64,000 nt of DNA from Treponema sp. Marseille-Q3903 (GCF_014334335.1 NZ_JACSEU010000001.1:806001-870000), one strand, 5' to 3'; numbered from the stretch's first letter, positions 8,444-17,999 are shown. Made by a program: numbers and translations. Notes: generated by a model from the letters alone, not told the origin.

Positions 8444-10021
8444 TTACAATGCAGCGATTGTTTTTTCAATGCGTGCGATCGATTTTTCTTCGCCGAGAAC
8501 AATAATTGAGCCTATCAGCGGTGGAGAGACGCGGCTTCCAGTTACAGCCATGCGAATAGGCATCATAAAGTCACCGAGCTTAATCCCGAGTTTTTCAGCG
8601 GTTGACTTTGCAAGCTCTTCGGCTTCTTCGTGATTCAATTTGAATACTTGATGAACAAAATCTTTAGCCGCCTCTAAAACTTCTTTCGTCTTTGCAATAT
8701 CTAGTTTTTTTGGGATAATCTGCTCTGCCGGTGGGACTGCAGGCTCTGTGAACATAAAGTGAATCATCTCCGCAGCTTCTGTCAAGAATTTCAGCCGTTC
8801 CTGAATCAAAGGCATTAGCCCCATCAAAGTATTTTTTACGTCTTCTGACGACATATTCATCGATTTGTCTACGCAGTAAAGTTGACCGTTTTCGTCAAGC
8901 GCAACTCCAGAGAATTCCGGCCCGACGTTCGGTTTTGGCTGCGGATTTTCCGGATTTATTTCCAACATAGCGTCGCCTGTTCCTGTTATAAACGGCAAAG
9001 TCCATTTGTACAATTCTTCTATCGAGAGGCGACGGATATAGTTTGCGTTGTAATATTCGAGCTTTTTATAGTCGAATACTGCCGGCGCTTTGTTCAAATG
9101 CTCCAGTTTAAAAGCATTGGAAAGCTCTTCAAGAGTGTAAAATTCTTTTCCCTCTTCGTACGAGCACCCTAGCATTGCTACATAATTTACAATAGCCTGA
9201 GGCAAATATCCCCGCGCGCGGAATTCATTTACAGAAGTTGAGCCGTGTCGTTTTGAAAGTTTTTTTCCGTCTGAACCGTTTACCATTGGAAGATGGCAGA
9301 ACTCCGGATGTTCCCAGCCGAACGAACGGTACATTTGAACGTGCAGCGGTGTTGATGGAATCCATTCCTGAGCGCGCATTACGTGAGAAATCTTCATAAA
9401 GTGGTCGTCAACAATATTCGCAAGGTGATATGTTGGAAATCCGTCTGATTTGAGCAAAACAGGATCAGGAGAAATATCTTCATTTTTCCACTCAATGTCG
9501 CCGAGAATGTGGTCATGGAATTTTGTAACGCCTTCCATTGGAACTTTTAGCCGAATGACGTAAGGTTTTCCAGCATCGAGATTTGCCTTAACTTCTTGCG
9601 CAGTGAGGTGGCGGCAGTTGCGGTCGTAGCCGGGAGCCATTTTGTTTTCAGTCTGAATTTTTCTGATGCGGTCTAATCGTTCAGCGTCGCAAAAACAGTA
9701 ATACGCTTCGCCGTTTTCAATAAGTTTCATAGCGTATTCTTTGTAAAGCGCAAAACGCTCGCTCTGAACATAAGGACCGAACGGACCGCCCTTAGAGCCC
9801 CCCTCGTCCCAGTCAATGCCAAGCCAATCCATTGTATCATAAAGATTTTTTACATATTTTTCGTCGTAGCGTGTGCGGTCTGTGTCTTCAAGGCGAAGAA
9901 TAAATTTTCCATTTTTTGAACGAGCAAAAAGATAATTGAACAAAGCTGTTCTTACTCCGCCGATGTGCTGCATTCCTGTCGGAGACGGAGCGTAACGAAC
10001 GCGAACCTCTTTTTCTTGCAT
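8444..10021 (-). CDS. gltX: Glutamate--tRNA ligase
   Basis: Class I aminoacyl-tRNA synthetase charging tRNA-Glu, 525 residues. The HIGH-type motif is in YAPSPTGMQHIGG near the N-terminus, followed by the LEDTDRTR specificity segment. The KMSKS-type motif is KKLSKRHGS at about residue 255, and an alpha-helical anticodon-binding domain ends the protein. The ATG is preceded by TGATGAGG, 8 nt away. Whether it is discriminating or also charges tRNA-Gln cannot be read from the sequence. The gene is transcribed alone, convergent with the mazEF remnant and divergent from the envelope-protein gene. Confidence 0.96.
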   Translation of the reverse strand: MQEKEVRVRYAPSPTGMQHIGGVRTALFNYLFARSKNGKFILRLEDTDRTRYDEKYVKNLYDTMDWLGIDWDEGGSKGGPFGPYVQSERFALYKEYAMKLIENGEAYYCFCDAERLDRIRKIQTENKMAPGYDRNCRHLTAQEVKANLDAGKPYVIRLKVPMEGVTKFHDHILGDIEWKNEDISPDPVLLKSDGFPTYHLANIVDDHFMKISHVMRAQEWIPSTPLHVQMYRSFGWEHPEFCHLPMVNGSDGKKLSKRHGSTSVNEFRARGYLPQAIVNYVAMLGCSYEEGKEFYTLEELSNAFKLEHLNKAPAVFDYKKLEYYNANYIRRLSIEELYKWTLPFITGTGDAMLEINPENPQPKPNVGPEFSGVALDENGQLYCVDKSMNMSSEDVKNTLMGLMPLIQERLKFLTEAAEMIHFMFTEPAVPPAEQIIPKKLDIAKTKEVLEAAKDFVHQVFKLNHEEAEELAKSTAEKLGIKLGDFMMPIRMAVTGSRVSPPLIGSIIVLGEEKSIARIEKTIAAL

Positions 10022-10192
10022 ATATTTACCTCATCAACATTATTAACAATGCTCGCATTATATAAAAAAGAAGTTTTTTATACAATTATGATTAGACAAT
10101 TGTCCGAGTGCCGCATCCTTTTCAATACCTGCGATATTGTATTTTCTGATTGAGGAAATTGCTTGTCTCTTTCTATATTTGCGACATGATTA

Positions 10193-10349
10193 TTGACAAT
10201 CTAAAAATACGATATAAAATATATCCTAAGGAAAAGTTATTTACGAGTCGGTGAGAGTTTAATTTGTAAAAAATCAAAATTATGATGCAGATACTCTTAT
10301 GACTCTTAATTACTTTAGTTTGCAAAAATCATACAAAAGGAGATAAAGT
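10193..10349 (+). promoter_or_regulatory. Promoter and long structured leader of the 10.35-kb barrel gene
   Basis: TTGACA (10193-10198) and TAAAAT (10215-10220, 16-nt spacer) form a strong promoter. The implied leader of about 120 nt contains a two-part hairpin: GAGTC (10245-10249) with GACTC (10301-10305), and GAGAGT (10253-10258) with ACTCTT (10293-10298). AGGAG lies 8 nt before the ATG. The remainder of the 328-nt gap (10022-10192) shows nothing I can support beyond an AT-rich spacer holding the gltX upstream region. Confidence 0.5.
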
Positions 10350-12029
10350 ATGAAAAAAAAATTAAATGCTTTCGGCAAGAAAATTTTTGCAGGAAGTTTA
10401 ATGTTGGCTTTGGCAGCCGCAGCGTTCGCCGAAAGCCCTGTTTCGACAGCAAGTCAAAGTCTGTTTTCTAACGATGTCGATGACGTTATGAGCGTTACAG
10501 ACTTTTATACCGTAGAATTCAGCAAGTTTATTGCTTCCGCGCAAGCTTCCAGTTCAAGTGTCTACCAAGCTGACGGCGCTTTTAAAATTAAAGACATTTT
10601 AATTGCGGGCGGATACGAAGGTTCTATTTTTGCTTCAGAGACTAAATCCGAAGCCGGCGGAACTTGGACTTATACCCTAGATTCTAATACCGGCAAAGTT
10701 GTAAAAACCGTAAAAAACGGTACACTCAAAACAACAGGAACTCGAACAGGCGCTTATAACAGCTTTACCGCATTGGTCGGATTCGGAAACATCGGTGTAA
10801 AAGCCAAGATGTTTTTTTCGAATAACGACGCACATGGCTCTTATGACAACAGTTTTGCAACAGCACAAGATTCCGTAACAACTGTAACGGACGACAAAGG
10901 AAACGTTATCACAACCGCGTCTACAACTTATGACCACAAAGGTTATCAAAAATACCACTCTATTGTTCCTCGCATTGAAGCCGGAATGACGCTCGATATC
11001 GCCGGAATGAAACTGCAGCCAATAGTCGGTTTCGCTGCGTATATTGACACTGAAAACAACTACAGTAAAAAATCAGTATTGCAAAACGGCGGTACAACAT
11101 GGTCGACAGTTGATGTTACTAAAGGTGAGGTTGCGGATTCAGTATTTGATCTTGACCCGACAGTCGGCGCAACTTTGACAATTCCGACAAAGTATGTTTC
11201 AAACATAATCGGATTGTCTTACACCGGAGAGTTTAATATTTTTAATTCTAAATACGTAGACGCGTTCGGCAATTCAAGAAAAGCGTCTGCCAACGGCATT
11301 GTAACAACTACAATAGTACCGAAAAACTACGACCCGGCTACTTTTAATCCTCTTACATCATATACGGGAGAAAAAGTTACTGTAACAACAGCCGGCACTA
11401 CCGACCAAAAAGATATAAAAAACAATCTTGCTATTGGCTATACGGCAAAGTCGGATATTTCCGACAAACTTACTTTGGTGGGAAATATTTCCGCAAACGT
11501 AAGGATTGTAAGCACTTCAAAGACAGAATGGACAGAAACTACGACTAAAGATTTCTTTAAAAGAGTTGACGGCACAACAAGAACTGTAGAAACAACGACT
11601 ATCAGCGCAAAAAATGCAGAATCGGCATCGGGTTTTGATGTTTCTCCAAACATTACATTCGGCTTAAAATACGTCGTAATTCCTTCAAAGTTTAATTTCT
11701 TAGTTTCAGCTCAAGCGGCTTTACCTAGCTTTACGTATAAAAATGAAGTTGCTCCACATCAGGTTGCGACATCCGTTACAACAACAAAAACTACTGATTT
11801 TGACGGTAGCGTAACAGAGTCAAAAACTTACGGCACAACACCAACTGGGGGAAACCTCGGTACTGTTACAAAAACTGCGGAATGGAAAAAGCTTAGTGCT
11901 CCATCCGTAAAAATGGGCTTCCAGTGGTTTATGACAGAAAATTTTGAGTTTGACACGTCTTTAAATGTTAGTATGAGCAACGGACTTTTCAACGGCCGAG
12001 TTACAGTTGCCGGTGCACTCAAATTTTAA
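10350..12029 (+). CDS. Treponemal outer-membrane beta-barrel-like protein, function unknown
   Basis: A 559-residue exported protein. Residues 1-27 form a signal peptide (basic MKKKLNAFGKKIF, hydrophobic core, AAAFAES cleavage region). The mature part is rich in Thr, Ser, Gly and aromatic residues in alternating patterns, with long polar TTT/TVT loops, and ends in phenylalanine (VAGALKF), the usual signal for outer-membrane barrel insertion. I do not recognise a named family; related architectures are common among treponemal surface proteins. It has a strong promoter, a structured leader and a strong SD, implying high expression. The lipoprotein gene starts 18 nt downstream behind its own AGGAGG, so the two are one operon. 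Porin or adhesin roles are possible but unsupported. Confidence 0.7.
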   Translation: MKKKLNAFGKKIFAGSLMLALAAAAFAESPVSTASQSLFSNDVDDVMSVTDFYTVEFSKFIASAQASSSSVYQADGAFKIKDILIAGGYEGSIFASETKSEAGGTWTYTLDSNTGKVVKTVKNGTLKTTGTRTGAYNSFTALVGFGNIGVKAKMFFSNNDAHGSYDNSFATAQDSVTTVTDDKGNVITTASTTYDHKGYQKYHSIVPRIEAGMTLDIAGMKLQPIVGFAAYIDTENNYSKKSVLQNGGTTWSTVDVTKGEVADSVFDLDPTVGATLTIPTKYVSNIIGLSYTGEFNIFNSKYVDAFGNSRKASANGIVTTTIVPKNYDPATFNPLTSYTGEKVTVTTAGTTDQKDIKNNLAIGYTAKSDISDKLTLVGNISANVRIVSTSKTEWTETTTKDFFKRVDGTTRTVETTTISAKNAESASGFDVSPNITFGLKYVVIPSKFNFLVSAQAALPSFTYKNEVAPHQVATSVTTTKTTDFDGSVTESKTYGTTPTGGNLGTVTKTAEWKKLSAPSVKMGFQWFMTENFEFDTSLNVSMSNGLFNGRVTVAGALKF

Positions 12030-12047
12030 GACAAGGAGGAAAAATAT

Positions 12048-13529
12048 ATGAAAAAGATTTATACTATTTTTGCCGCGACTGCCGCTTTGTTGGCGCTTGC
12101 AGGCTGTACAAATGCGATAGTACAAAAAAACTCTGCAGAGGTTGGTTGGACAGCAGAACAATATGAAAACAGAATTAAGGAACTGGACTCTCCTAATGGG
12201 AATGTGACTGCCACAGGTCATACAAGAGCTCCATTTAAGATGGTTGGTGCCGATATACATAGTACTTCAACAGATGGAAAGTCACGGACTGTTAAGTTGA
12301 AGTTCTCTAAAGATGTAGACCCTAATACTGTAAGCGGAATTAAAATATATAAAACCTCAGATACTTCGGATACGACAAATACCGTTATGATGTATACTGA
12401 GACTCCTATTTCATACACTGCTCAGGTAATTAAAAATGATGTGCATGTCACATTTGATCCGTCAACGTTCCGTACCGCATTGCTTGAAATCGATCCGGCT
12501 GTTTTAGCCTCTGTTTCCGGTCAAAAAATAGATACCGACGGTGACGGCGTAGAAGGTGAGGCGGACGACGATGTATACTTGAGTTATTATTATTCTGCAA
12601 TCTCGGGTACAGACATGTCATTGCCTGCATCTCCTGCCGGACTTGATAAAATGATTCCTGTGTATAATAAACTGGCATCTCCGACCGTTCTCCCATACGA
12701 TGAAACCGACGGCACAATAAAAATGACTTTTGATACGTGTGAGGATGTTTTCCGCAGCAATATTAAAATTCAGTATCTTTCTAACGGCGCTTGGACAGAT
12801 GCCAACGTTATTTCTGCTTTTACAAAAGTAGCAGACCCGGCACCCGCTAATAATCTTAAAGGTAAAAGTGAGGCTATCTTTACGATAAACCCGAAATTCG
12901 CTTCTAAAACATCTTATAGAGTTTTGTTGACTAACAGAAAGAGCATTAAGACTGTAAACAAATACCGCGGCTACATAAGAAAACTTGAGACGGATAATTT
13001 TGCAAACGATTTTGCTGTGTTGGACACCGGCTTTATCGGTACTTACGGTACAGCAGAGTATAAAAAGGCGCACGCTGCAGGCAACCCTGTAGCTGTAACT
13101 ACCGACGTTAATTTTTACGGCTATTTGACTTCATTTACCGTTTTTCTTACGGCTAAAGGTTCTTTAGACGGTACAACAAAGCCTGCTGCAAATTTCTGCG
13201 GAGTAACGGACGTTTCAAAACTGCTTTTCAAAGACGGCGGCGCTAACGCTCTTTCTATCGGCGAGTTGATAGCACAGCCTGTTGAAAGTTCTAAGACAGG
13301 TCCTGCCGGTCACGAATATTACTTTAAAATAAAATATGTTTTGAAGACTCCGGTTTATGTAAACAACAATGCTAATATGAGAGTGTATGTAGACCCTACT
13401 CTTCAGTTGAACTATTTTGACGGAACGAGTGTAACAAGTATTTCACTCGGTTTTGATAAAGCCAAATCAGAGGAAACGGTTGAACTTTCTCCGGAAAAAA
13501 CTGCTTGTTACTACATAGCAAACAATTAA
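12048..13529 (+). CDS. Lipoprotein, function unknown (cotranscribed with barrel protein)
   Basis: A 493-residue lipoprotein: a signal peptide ending LLALAGC, a spirochaetal lipobox with Cys19. Around residues 80-100 the pattern TVKLKFSKDVDPNTVSGIKI resembles an Ig-like domain of the SbsA/Big type (an inference). Residues 165-180 contain DTDGDGVEGEADDD, a calcium-binding-like acidic loop. The rest is predicted mainly beta. It directly follows the barrel gene with an AAGGAGG SD and is followed by a strong terminator, so the two-gene envelope operon ends here. The role is unknown; a surface-exposed or periplasmic partner of the barrel is plausible. Confidence 0.75.
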   Translation: MKKIYTIFAATAALLALAGCTNAIVQKNSAEVGWTAEQYENRIKELDSPNGNVTATGHTRAPFKMVGADIHSTSTDGKSRTVKLKFSKDVDPNTVSGIKIYKTSDTSDTTNTVMMYTETPISYTAQVIKNDVHVTFDPSTFRTALLEIDPAVLASVSGQKIDTDGDGVEGEADDDVYLSYYYSAISGTDMSLPASPAGLDKMIPVYNKLASPTVLPYDETDGTIKMTFDTCEDVFRSNIKIQYLSNGAWTDANVISAFTKVADPAPANNLKGKSEAIFTINPKFASKTSYRVLLTNRKSIKTVNKYRGYIRKLETDNFANDFAVLDTGFIGTYGTAEYKKAHAAGNPVAVTTDVNFYGYLTSFTVFLTAKGSLDGTTKPAANFCGVTDVSKLLFKDGGANALSIGELIAQPVESSKTGPAGHEYYFKIKYVLKTPVYVNNNANMRVYVDPTLQLNYFDGTSVTSISLGFDKAKSEETVELSPEKTACYYIANN

Positions 13530-13551
13530 TTGACATTCAATTAAAGTTGCA

Positions 13552-13587
13552 AAAGACCGTCAAGTTTTTGGCGGTCTTTTTTTTTAG
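13552..13587 (+). terminator. Terminator of the envelope operon
   Basis: AAAGACCG (13552-13559) pairs with CGGTCTTT (13572-13579) across a 12-nt loop and runs into a long T tract. This is a textbook rho-independent terminator. Confidence 0.92.
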
Positions 13588-13591
13588 TTTA

Positions 13592-13620
13592 TTGTATCGA
13601 TTGGGGGAATCTACTATAAT
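13592..13620 (+). promoter_or_regulatory. pgi promoter
   Basis: TTGTAT (13592-13597), a 17-nt spacer and consensus TATAAT (13615-13620). The transcript would carry a leader of about 25 nt including the GAGGTG ribosome-binding site. Confidence 0.7.
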
Positions 13621-13652
13621 GCTTTTAAACAAATGTAGTGCGAGGTGCGATT

Positions 13653-15236
13653 ATGATTGCTTGGTCAAATGCTGACACTCTTTCTTCATGGAAGAAACTT
13701 CAGGCTCTTAAAGGTATGGTTTGCGTTGCCGATGAACTTTCAAGTTCAGGTGCTGTAGACCGTATTAAAAAATATTCAATTCCGATGGGCGGTTCGCTCA
13801 CTTACAATTACGCGGCGAAACAGGTCAACGAACAGATTCTAAAAACTCTTTCTGAACTGGCAGATGAAGCCCAGCTTGTTGAAAAATATCAGGCGCTTTT
13901 AGACGGCGTTGTAATCAACACTGGCGAAGGGCGAATGGTTTTGCATCAGCTTACACGCGGTCAGCTCGGCAAAGACGTTGTTGCAGACGGCGTGAACAAA
14001 CGTGAATTTTACAAGCAAGAGACTAAACGAATAGCTGAATTTGCCGAAAAAGTTCACAGTGGAAAATTGCTCAATGAAAAAGGCGAAAAATATACGACAG
14101 TTTGCCAGATTGGAATCGGCGGCTCTGATTTGGGACCTCGCGCTATGTATCTTGCTTTAGAAAACTGGGCAAAGAAAAACAACACTTTTAAGATGACAGC
14201 GAATTTTATTTCTAATGTTGACCCTGATGACGCCGCAAGCGTTGTAAAATCGCTAGATATTTCAAAGACTATATTCATCCTAGTCTCTAAATCGGGAACG
14301 ACGCTTGAAACACTTACAAACGAGTCTTTTGTAAAAGATTTTATTAAAAAGGCCGGATGCGACTCCTCTAAACACATGATTGCAGTTACATCGGAAACTT
14401 CACCTTTGGCACACAACCCAGACTATATGGAAGCGTTCTACATGGACGATTACATAGGCGGACGTTATTCTTCAACTTCCGGAGTTGGGGGCGCTGTTTT
14501 GAGCCTTGCTTTTGGTCCAAAAGTGTTTCAGGAATTTCTTGACGGTGCTGCCGAAGAAGATAAGCTTTCTCTAAATAAAGATATTTTAAAGAACCCTGCA
14601 ATGATGGACGCTCTGATTGGTATTTACGAGCGCAATGTTCAAGAATATCCTTCGACCGCGATTTTGCCGTACTCGCAGGCGCTTTCGCGTTTTCCGGCTC
14701 ATCTGCAGCAGCTCGACATGGAATCTAACGGAAAATCAGTGAACCGCGACGGTCAAAAAATAAGCTATCTCACAGGTCCTGTGATTTTCGGCGAGCCGGG
14801 AACAAACGGTCAGCACTCTTTTTATCAGCTGCTCCATCAAGGAACTGATATTGTTCCGCTTCAGTTTATAGCGTTCCGGGAAAATCAGACAGGGCAGGAC
14901 GTAGTGATTGAAGATTCCACAAGCCAGGTAAAACTTTGCGCAAATGTTGCCGCTCAGATTGTCGCTTTTGCTTGCGGCAAAAAAGATGAAAATCCTAATA
15001 AATCTTTTGCAGGAAACAGACCTTCAAGTTTGATTTACGGAAAGCAACTTTGTCCTAAAACTTTGGGCGCATTGCTCGCTCACTTTGAAAACAAAGTTAT
15101 GTTCCAAGGGTTTGTATGGAATGTAAACAGTTTTGACCAGGAAGGTGTTCAGCTCGGAAAAAAACTCGCCAAGACTGTCCTTTCAGGAAATATGGAAGGA
15201 GCGTTAAAGTCTTACGCGAGCCTTTTGATAAAGTAA
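13653..15236 (+). CDS. pgi: Glucose-6-phosphate isomerase
   Basis: Interconverts glucose 6-phosphate and fructose 6-phosphate in glycolysis. The 527-residue protein has the family signatures QIGIGGSDLGPRAMYLAL, the SIS phosphate-binding segment ILVSKSGTTLETLTNESF, the active-site stretch around GGRYSSTSGVGG, and GEPGTNGQHSFYQLLHQG with the catalytic glutamate/histidine region. I start at ATG 13653, 5 nt after GAGGTG; a GTG at 13638 would place the SD inside the gene. It has its own promoter and no cotranscribed partner. Confidence 0.96.
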   Translation: MIAWSNADTLSSWKKLQALKGMVCVADELSSSGAVDRIKKYSIPMGGSLTYNYAAKQVNEQILKTLSELADEAQLVEKYQALLDGVVINTGEGRMVLHQLTRGQLGKDVVADGVNKREFYKQETKRIAEFAEKVHSGKLLNEKGEKYTTVCQIGIGGSDLGPRAMYLALENWAKKNNTFKMTANFISNVDPDDAASVVKSLDISKTIFILVSKSGTTLETLTNESFVKDFIKKAGCDSSKHMIAVTSETSPLAHNPDYMEAFYMDDYIGGRYSSTSGVGGAVLSLAFGPKVFQEFLDGAAEEDKLSLNKDILKNPAMMDALIGIYERNVQEYPSTAILPYSQALSRFPAHLQQLDMESNGKSVNRDGQKISYLTGPVIFGEPGTNGQHSFYQLLHQGTDIVPLQFIAFRENQTGQDVVIEDSTSQVKLCANVAAQIVAFACGKKDENPNKSFAGNRPSSLIYGKQLCPKTLGALLAHFENKVMFQGFVWNVNSFDQEGVQLGKKLAKTVLSGNMEGALKSYASLLIK

Positions 15237-15244
15237 ATACTTTT

Positions 15245-15345
15245 GTTCGCCGGCAAATGTAAAGTCACGCCGGCGAGCAAGTTGCCGCCTTGCAAATAAG
15301 GTGTCGGTGCGCAACAAGATTGCAGTGAGCAAACTGCCGGCGAAC
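15245..15345. repeat. GC-rich inverted-repeat island between pgi and TraB gene
   Basis: GTTCGCCGGC (15245-15254) recurs as its exact complement GCCGGCGAAC at 15336-15345, and a near copy GCCGGCGAGC sits at 15269-15278. The patch is much richer in GC than its surroundings. No T tract follows, so it is not an ordinary intrinsic terminator, though it lies between convergent genes. Confidence 0.6.
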
Positions 15346-15359
15346 GTTGCGGCTAAACC

Positions 15360-16541
15360 CTACAATTGATTAAATGTTTTAATAACATCGGCTCCGCCTG
15401 CAAACGTTCCAATCATGCTTCCTATAGTCGATAAAATCAAAATCAAAAGCGTTCTCAAAATTCTATTTTTGTAGAAACCTTTGATAGAAGTTACATCGTT
15501 TTGAAGCGTCTCCATATCTGAAACTTTTGGAGGGCAAACTAATGCCTGCACGATTGCTGTAAGAAAACCTATTCCGACAAAAGGGCAAAGCGAAGTAAAA
15601 GGGGCACCGACAAAGGCAACTATGATTGTAAGCGGGTGTCCTAATCCGAGCAGTGTCATAATTGCGGCAGGAATAGCGTTCCACAAAAACCACGTAGACA
15701 GCATCTGCGTGCCGCCTCTCACCCCACCGTATATAAAGCCGCCGATAAATAGTCCTATTATTGAGATTGGGATTAGCCAGCCTATAATTTTTCCGGTTAT
15801 GCTTCCTTTTTTTATCTGCATGATATTTTCTACATCTGTAGATTCTGTTCCCACCGCGATTTTTTCAAGATATTCTTCAACGCCCTGAAGGTGACCTGCC
15901 CCGAGAACTGCTACAATATTTTTTCCGCCTGTTTCCCAGATTTTTGCAGCGAGGTATTTATTGCGTTCGTCGATTATCACTTCTTTGATAACCGGCATGT
16001 ATTCTGCGAGCTCGTTCATCATAGAATCCATTTCGCTTGTGTTTTTTAGATTTTCAATCTCTTCAGCTTCAATTTCTTCTTTGCTGAATGCGCTTGTCAA
16101 AAGAGACGCTAGGAGTTTGCATTTTCCCCAAAGTGAACTTTGAGACCATGCGCGTTTTAGTGTGATTTGAACGGGACGGTCGACCATCGCAGTTTTTATA
16201 TTGAGTTCTTTTGCCGTGTTCATCGCCGCAAGCATTTCGTCTCCAGGTTTTACGCCGGTGTTCATTCCAATTCGTCTTTGAAAAGATGAAAGGATTATGT
16301 TTGCGAGCATCAAAAATCCCTGTCCTTTTTTTAGCACTTTTACAATGTCGAGCTTAGCGTATTTTTCCGGATTTTGAATTGAGTCTGCACGCTTTTCGTC
16401 AAGTTCAATAGCGACGCAGTCTGGACTCAAGTCTTTTATTGCCGTTGTAACCTCATCTATGCTCTCTTTTGAGACATGCGCTGTTCCAATAAGTGTGATT
16501 GTTATTCCGTTTAATTCAAGTTTTCGCTTTGTTTGGCTCAT
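15360..16541 (-). CDS. TraB/PrgY family membrane protein
   Basis: A 393-residue TraB-domain protein. The N-terminal half carries the family hallmarks LIGTAHVSKESIDEV, IELDEKRA, and GAGHLQGVEEYLEK; residues from about 250 to the end hold three to four hydrophobic membrane segments. TraB/PrgY proteins are related to TIKI-type metalloproteases, and PrgY lowers peptide-pheromone activity in Enterococcus; the substrate here is unknown. I start at ATG 16541, which overlaps the TPR-lipoprotein stop (ATGA) and has GGGGA upstream. A start at 16556 lacks an SD. The pair is therefore translationally coupled. Confidence 0.85.
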   Translation of the reverse strand: MSQTKRKLELNGITITLIGTAHVSKESIDEVTTAIKDLSPDCVAIELDEKRADSIQNPEKYAKLDIVKVLKKGQGFLMLANIILSSFQRRIGMNTGVKPGDEMLAAMNTAKELNIKTAMVDRPVQITLKRAWSQSSLWGKCKLLASLLTSAFSKEEIEAEEIENLKNTSEMDSMMNELAEYMPVIKEVIIDERNKYLAAKIWETGGKNIVAVLGAGHLQGVEEYLEKIAVGTESTDVENIMQIKKGSITGKIIGWLIPISIIGLFIGGFIYGGVRGGTQMLSTWFLWNAIPAAIMTLLGLGHPLTIIVAFVGAPFTSLCPFVGIGFLTAIVQALVCPPKVSDMETLQNDVTSIKGFYKNRILRTLLILILSTIGSMIGTFAGGADVIKTFNQL

Positions 16542-17947
16542 TTTTTTAATCCCCATTCTGCAATTCTATATTCGAAAAACATCGGAGCGCTCATGCTCGT
16601 TACTTTTGAGTAGTATTCTCTCGCAAGTTCATCGGCTCCGTTTAGTTCGCAATATAGACCCATGTAGAATAGCATTTTGCCGCGTGTGTTTCTATTGCTC
16701 TCTTTTTCAATTCTCTGGTTTAGTGTAGTTTCTGCATTTTTGTTGTAGTTTTCGGCGTAAAACCTCAATATCAGCTGTTCAGTTGAGTTTGCTTCTTGTT
16801 TTTTCATAGCAGTTTGCAGAATTTTTTTTGCTGCCAAGCTGTCTCCCATTTTGAAATAGCACGCTGCAATCATGAGATAATAAGACCAGTTGTCGCTGTA
16901 TTCAAGCGTTTTTGTAAAATATTTGGCGGCTGCTTCGTAGTTTTTTGAGCGGTATTCAAGGATACCTGTTTCCTCGTATGCAAAATAATATTTTGGATTT
17001 GTTTCAATCACTTTATGATAGTTTTCAAGCGCCAAGTCCCATTTTTCAAGGTCGTCGTAGTTTCCCGCAAGATACGCATACGCTAGAAAATATGACGGAT
17101 CCAAGCTGACAGCTTTGTTCCATGCCTCTGCGGCTTCTTCAAATTTCCCTTGATGTCTCAGGTAATTGCCGTAATCAAGCCAATAATCGTAGTTTGTCGG
17201 CTCAGTTTTTAACGCTTTGCTTATATAGTTTGCAGCGCTGAGGTAATTTTCATCTTCAGCTTTGAGTTTTCCCATATAAGCGTTGGCTGCCGCATTTTTA
17301 GGGTCTTTGTCGAGAATCTCTTGAAGCACAGTCTTTGCAGTCGCTGTTTCGTCCAAAAAGTAAGACATACGCGCATAACCGAATTTTGCATCTATATTTT
17401 CTTTGTCGCCTTTTAACGCTCTCTGATACGAATTTCTTGCAAGTTTGTATTTTTTATTCAGAGCATAATCATCTCCTTTTTGGATATTTACAGACGGATT
17501 GTACGGGTCTACTGCAAGAATTTTATCAGCTGTTTGTTTATATGCAGTTTTATCACCTTTTGCTTTATTGCACATTGAGATTAATTCGAGCGCTTCGATG
17601 TTTGATTTGTCGAATTTAAGCACGTCGTTTGCAGTTGAAATTGCATTGTCGAACTGATGGTCTGAATAAAAAAGCGCTCCAAGTACAAGTTTGAGTTCTT
17701 TATCATCTTGTAATTCCGATGGGAGATTGTCGAATAAAGAAATTGCACCTTTTATGTCGTTTTGCGCAAGTCGCTGTTGAAGCTGTTTTGCAAATTTTAC
17801 ATTTGCAGGCTCATCTTGTTCTTTTGTAGGAGTTTTTGAAGCTGATTCTTCAATTTTGACTACAGGTTTTGTCGCACAGCTTGCCAAAATCAATGTTCCG
17901 CATACTGCCGCCAAAAACGACGATTTTAAAAACTTATATTTTTTCAT
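16538..17947 (-). CDS. TPR-repeat lipoprotein
   Basis: A 469-residue lipoprotein. The N-terminal signal peptide ends in LILASC, a lipobox, after ATG 17947, which has GAGGA 5 nt upstream. Upstream in-frame ATGs would put the SD inside the gene. From about residue 60 the protein is almost continuous tetratricopeptide repeats (for example ALKGDKENIDAKFGYARM and AVSLDPSYFLAYAYLAGNYD), some ten units. TPR lipoproteins scaffold periplasmic or outer-membrane complexes. Coupling to the TraB-family gene suggests they work together, but no function is demonstrated. The upstream region is shared with a divergent membrane-anchored protein gene. Confidence 0.85.
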   Translation of the reverse strand: MKKYKFLKSSFLAAVCGTLILASCATKPVVKIEESASKTPTKEQDEPANVKFAKQLQQRLAQNDIKGAISLFDNLPSELQDDKELKLVLGALFYSDHQFDNAISTANDVLKFDKSNIEALELISMCNKAKGDKTAYKQTADKILAVDPYNPSVNIQKGDDYALNKKYKLARNSYQRALKGDKENIDAKFGYARMSYFLDETATAKTVLQEILDKDPKNAAANAYMGKLKAEDENYLSAANYISKALKTEPTNYDYWLDYGNYLRHQGKFEEAAEAWNKAVSLDPSYFLAYAYLAGNYDDLEKWDLALENYHKVIETNPKYYFAYEETGILEYRSKNYEAAAKYFTKTLEYSDNWSYYLMIAACYFKMGDSLAAKKILQTAMKKQEANSTEQLILRFYAENYNKNAETTLNQRIEKESNRNTRGKMLFYMGLYCELNGADELAREYYSKVTSMSAPMFFEYRIAEWGLKK

Positions 17948-17961
17948 TTTTCCTCGCATAG

Positions 17962-17990
17962 TTGAAATTAAACGAATCATTGGCTAAACT
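17962..17990 (+). promoter_or_regulatory. Promoter of the 18.0-kb gene, probably leaderless
   Basis: TTGAAA (17962-17967), a 17-nt spacer and TAAACT (17985-17990). The ATG follows after 9 nt with no SD. Confidence 0.45.
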
Positions 17991-17999
17991 GGTAGCACA

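Noticed and set aside
17948-17980. Longer N-terminus for the TPR lipoprotein
   Set aside because: It would place the SD inside the gene and push the signal peptide away from the N-terminus.
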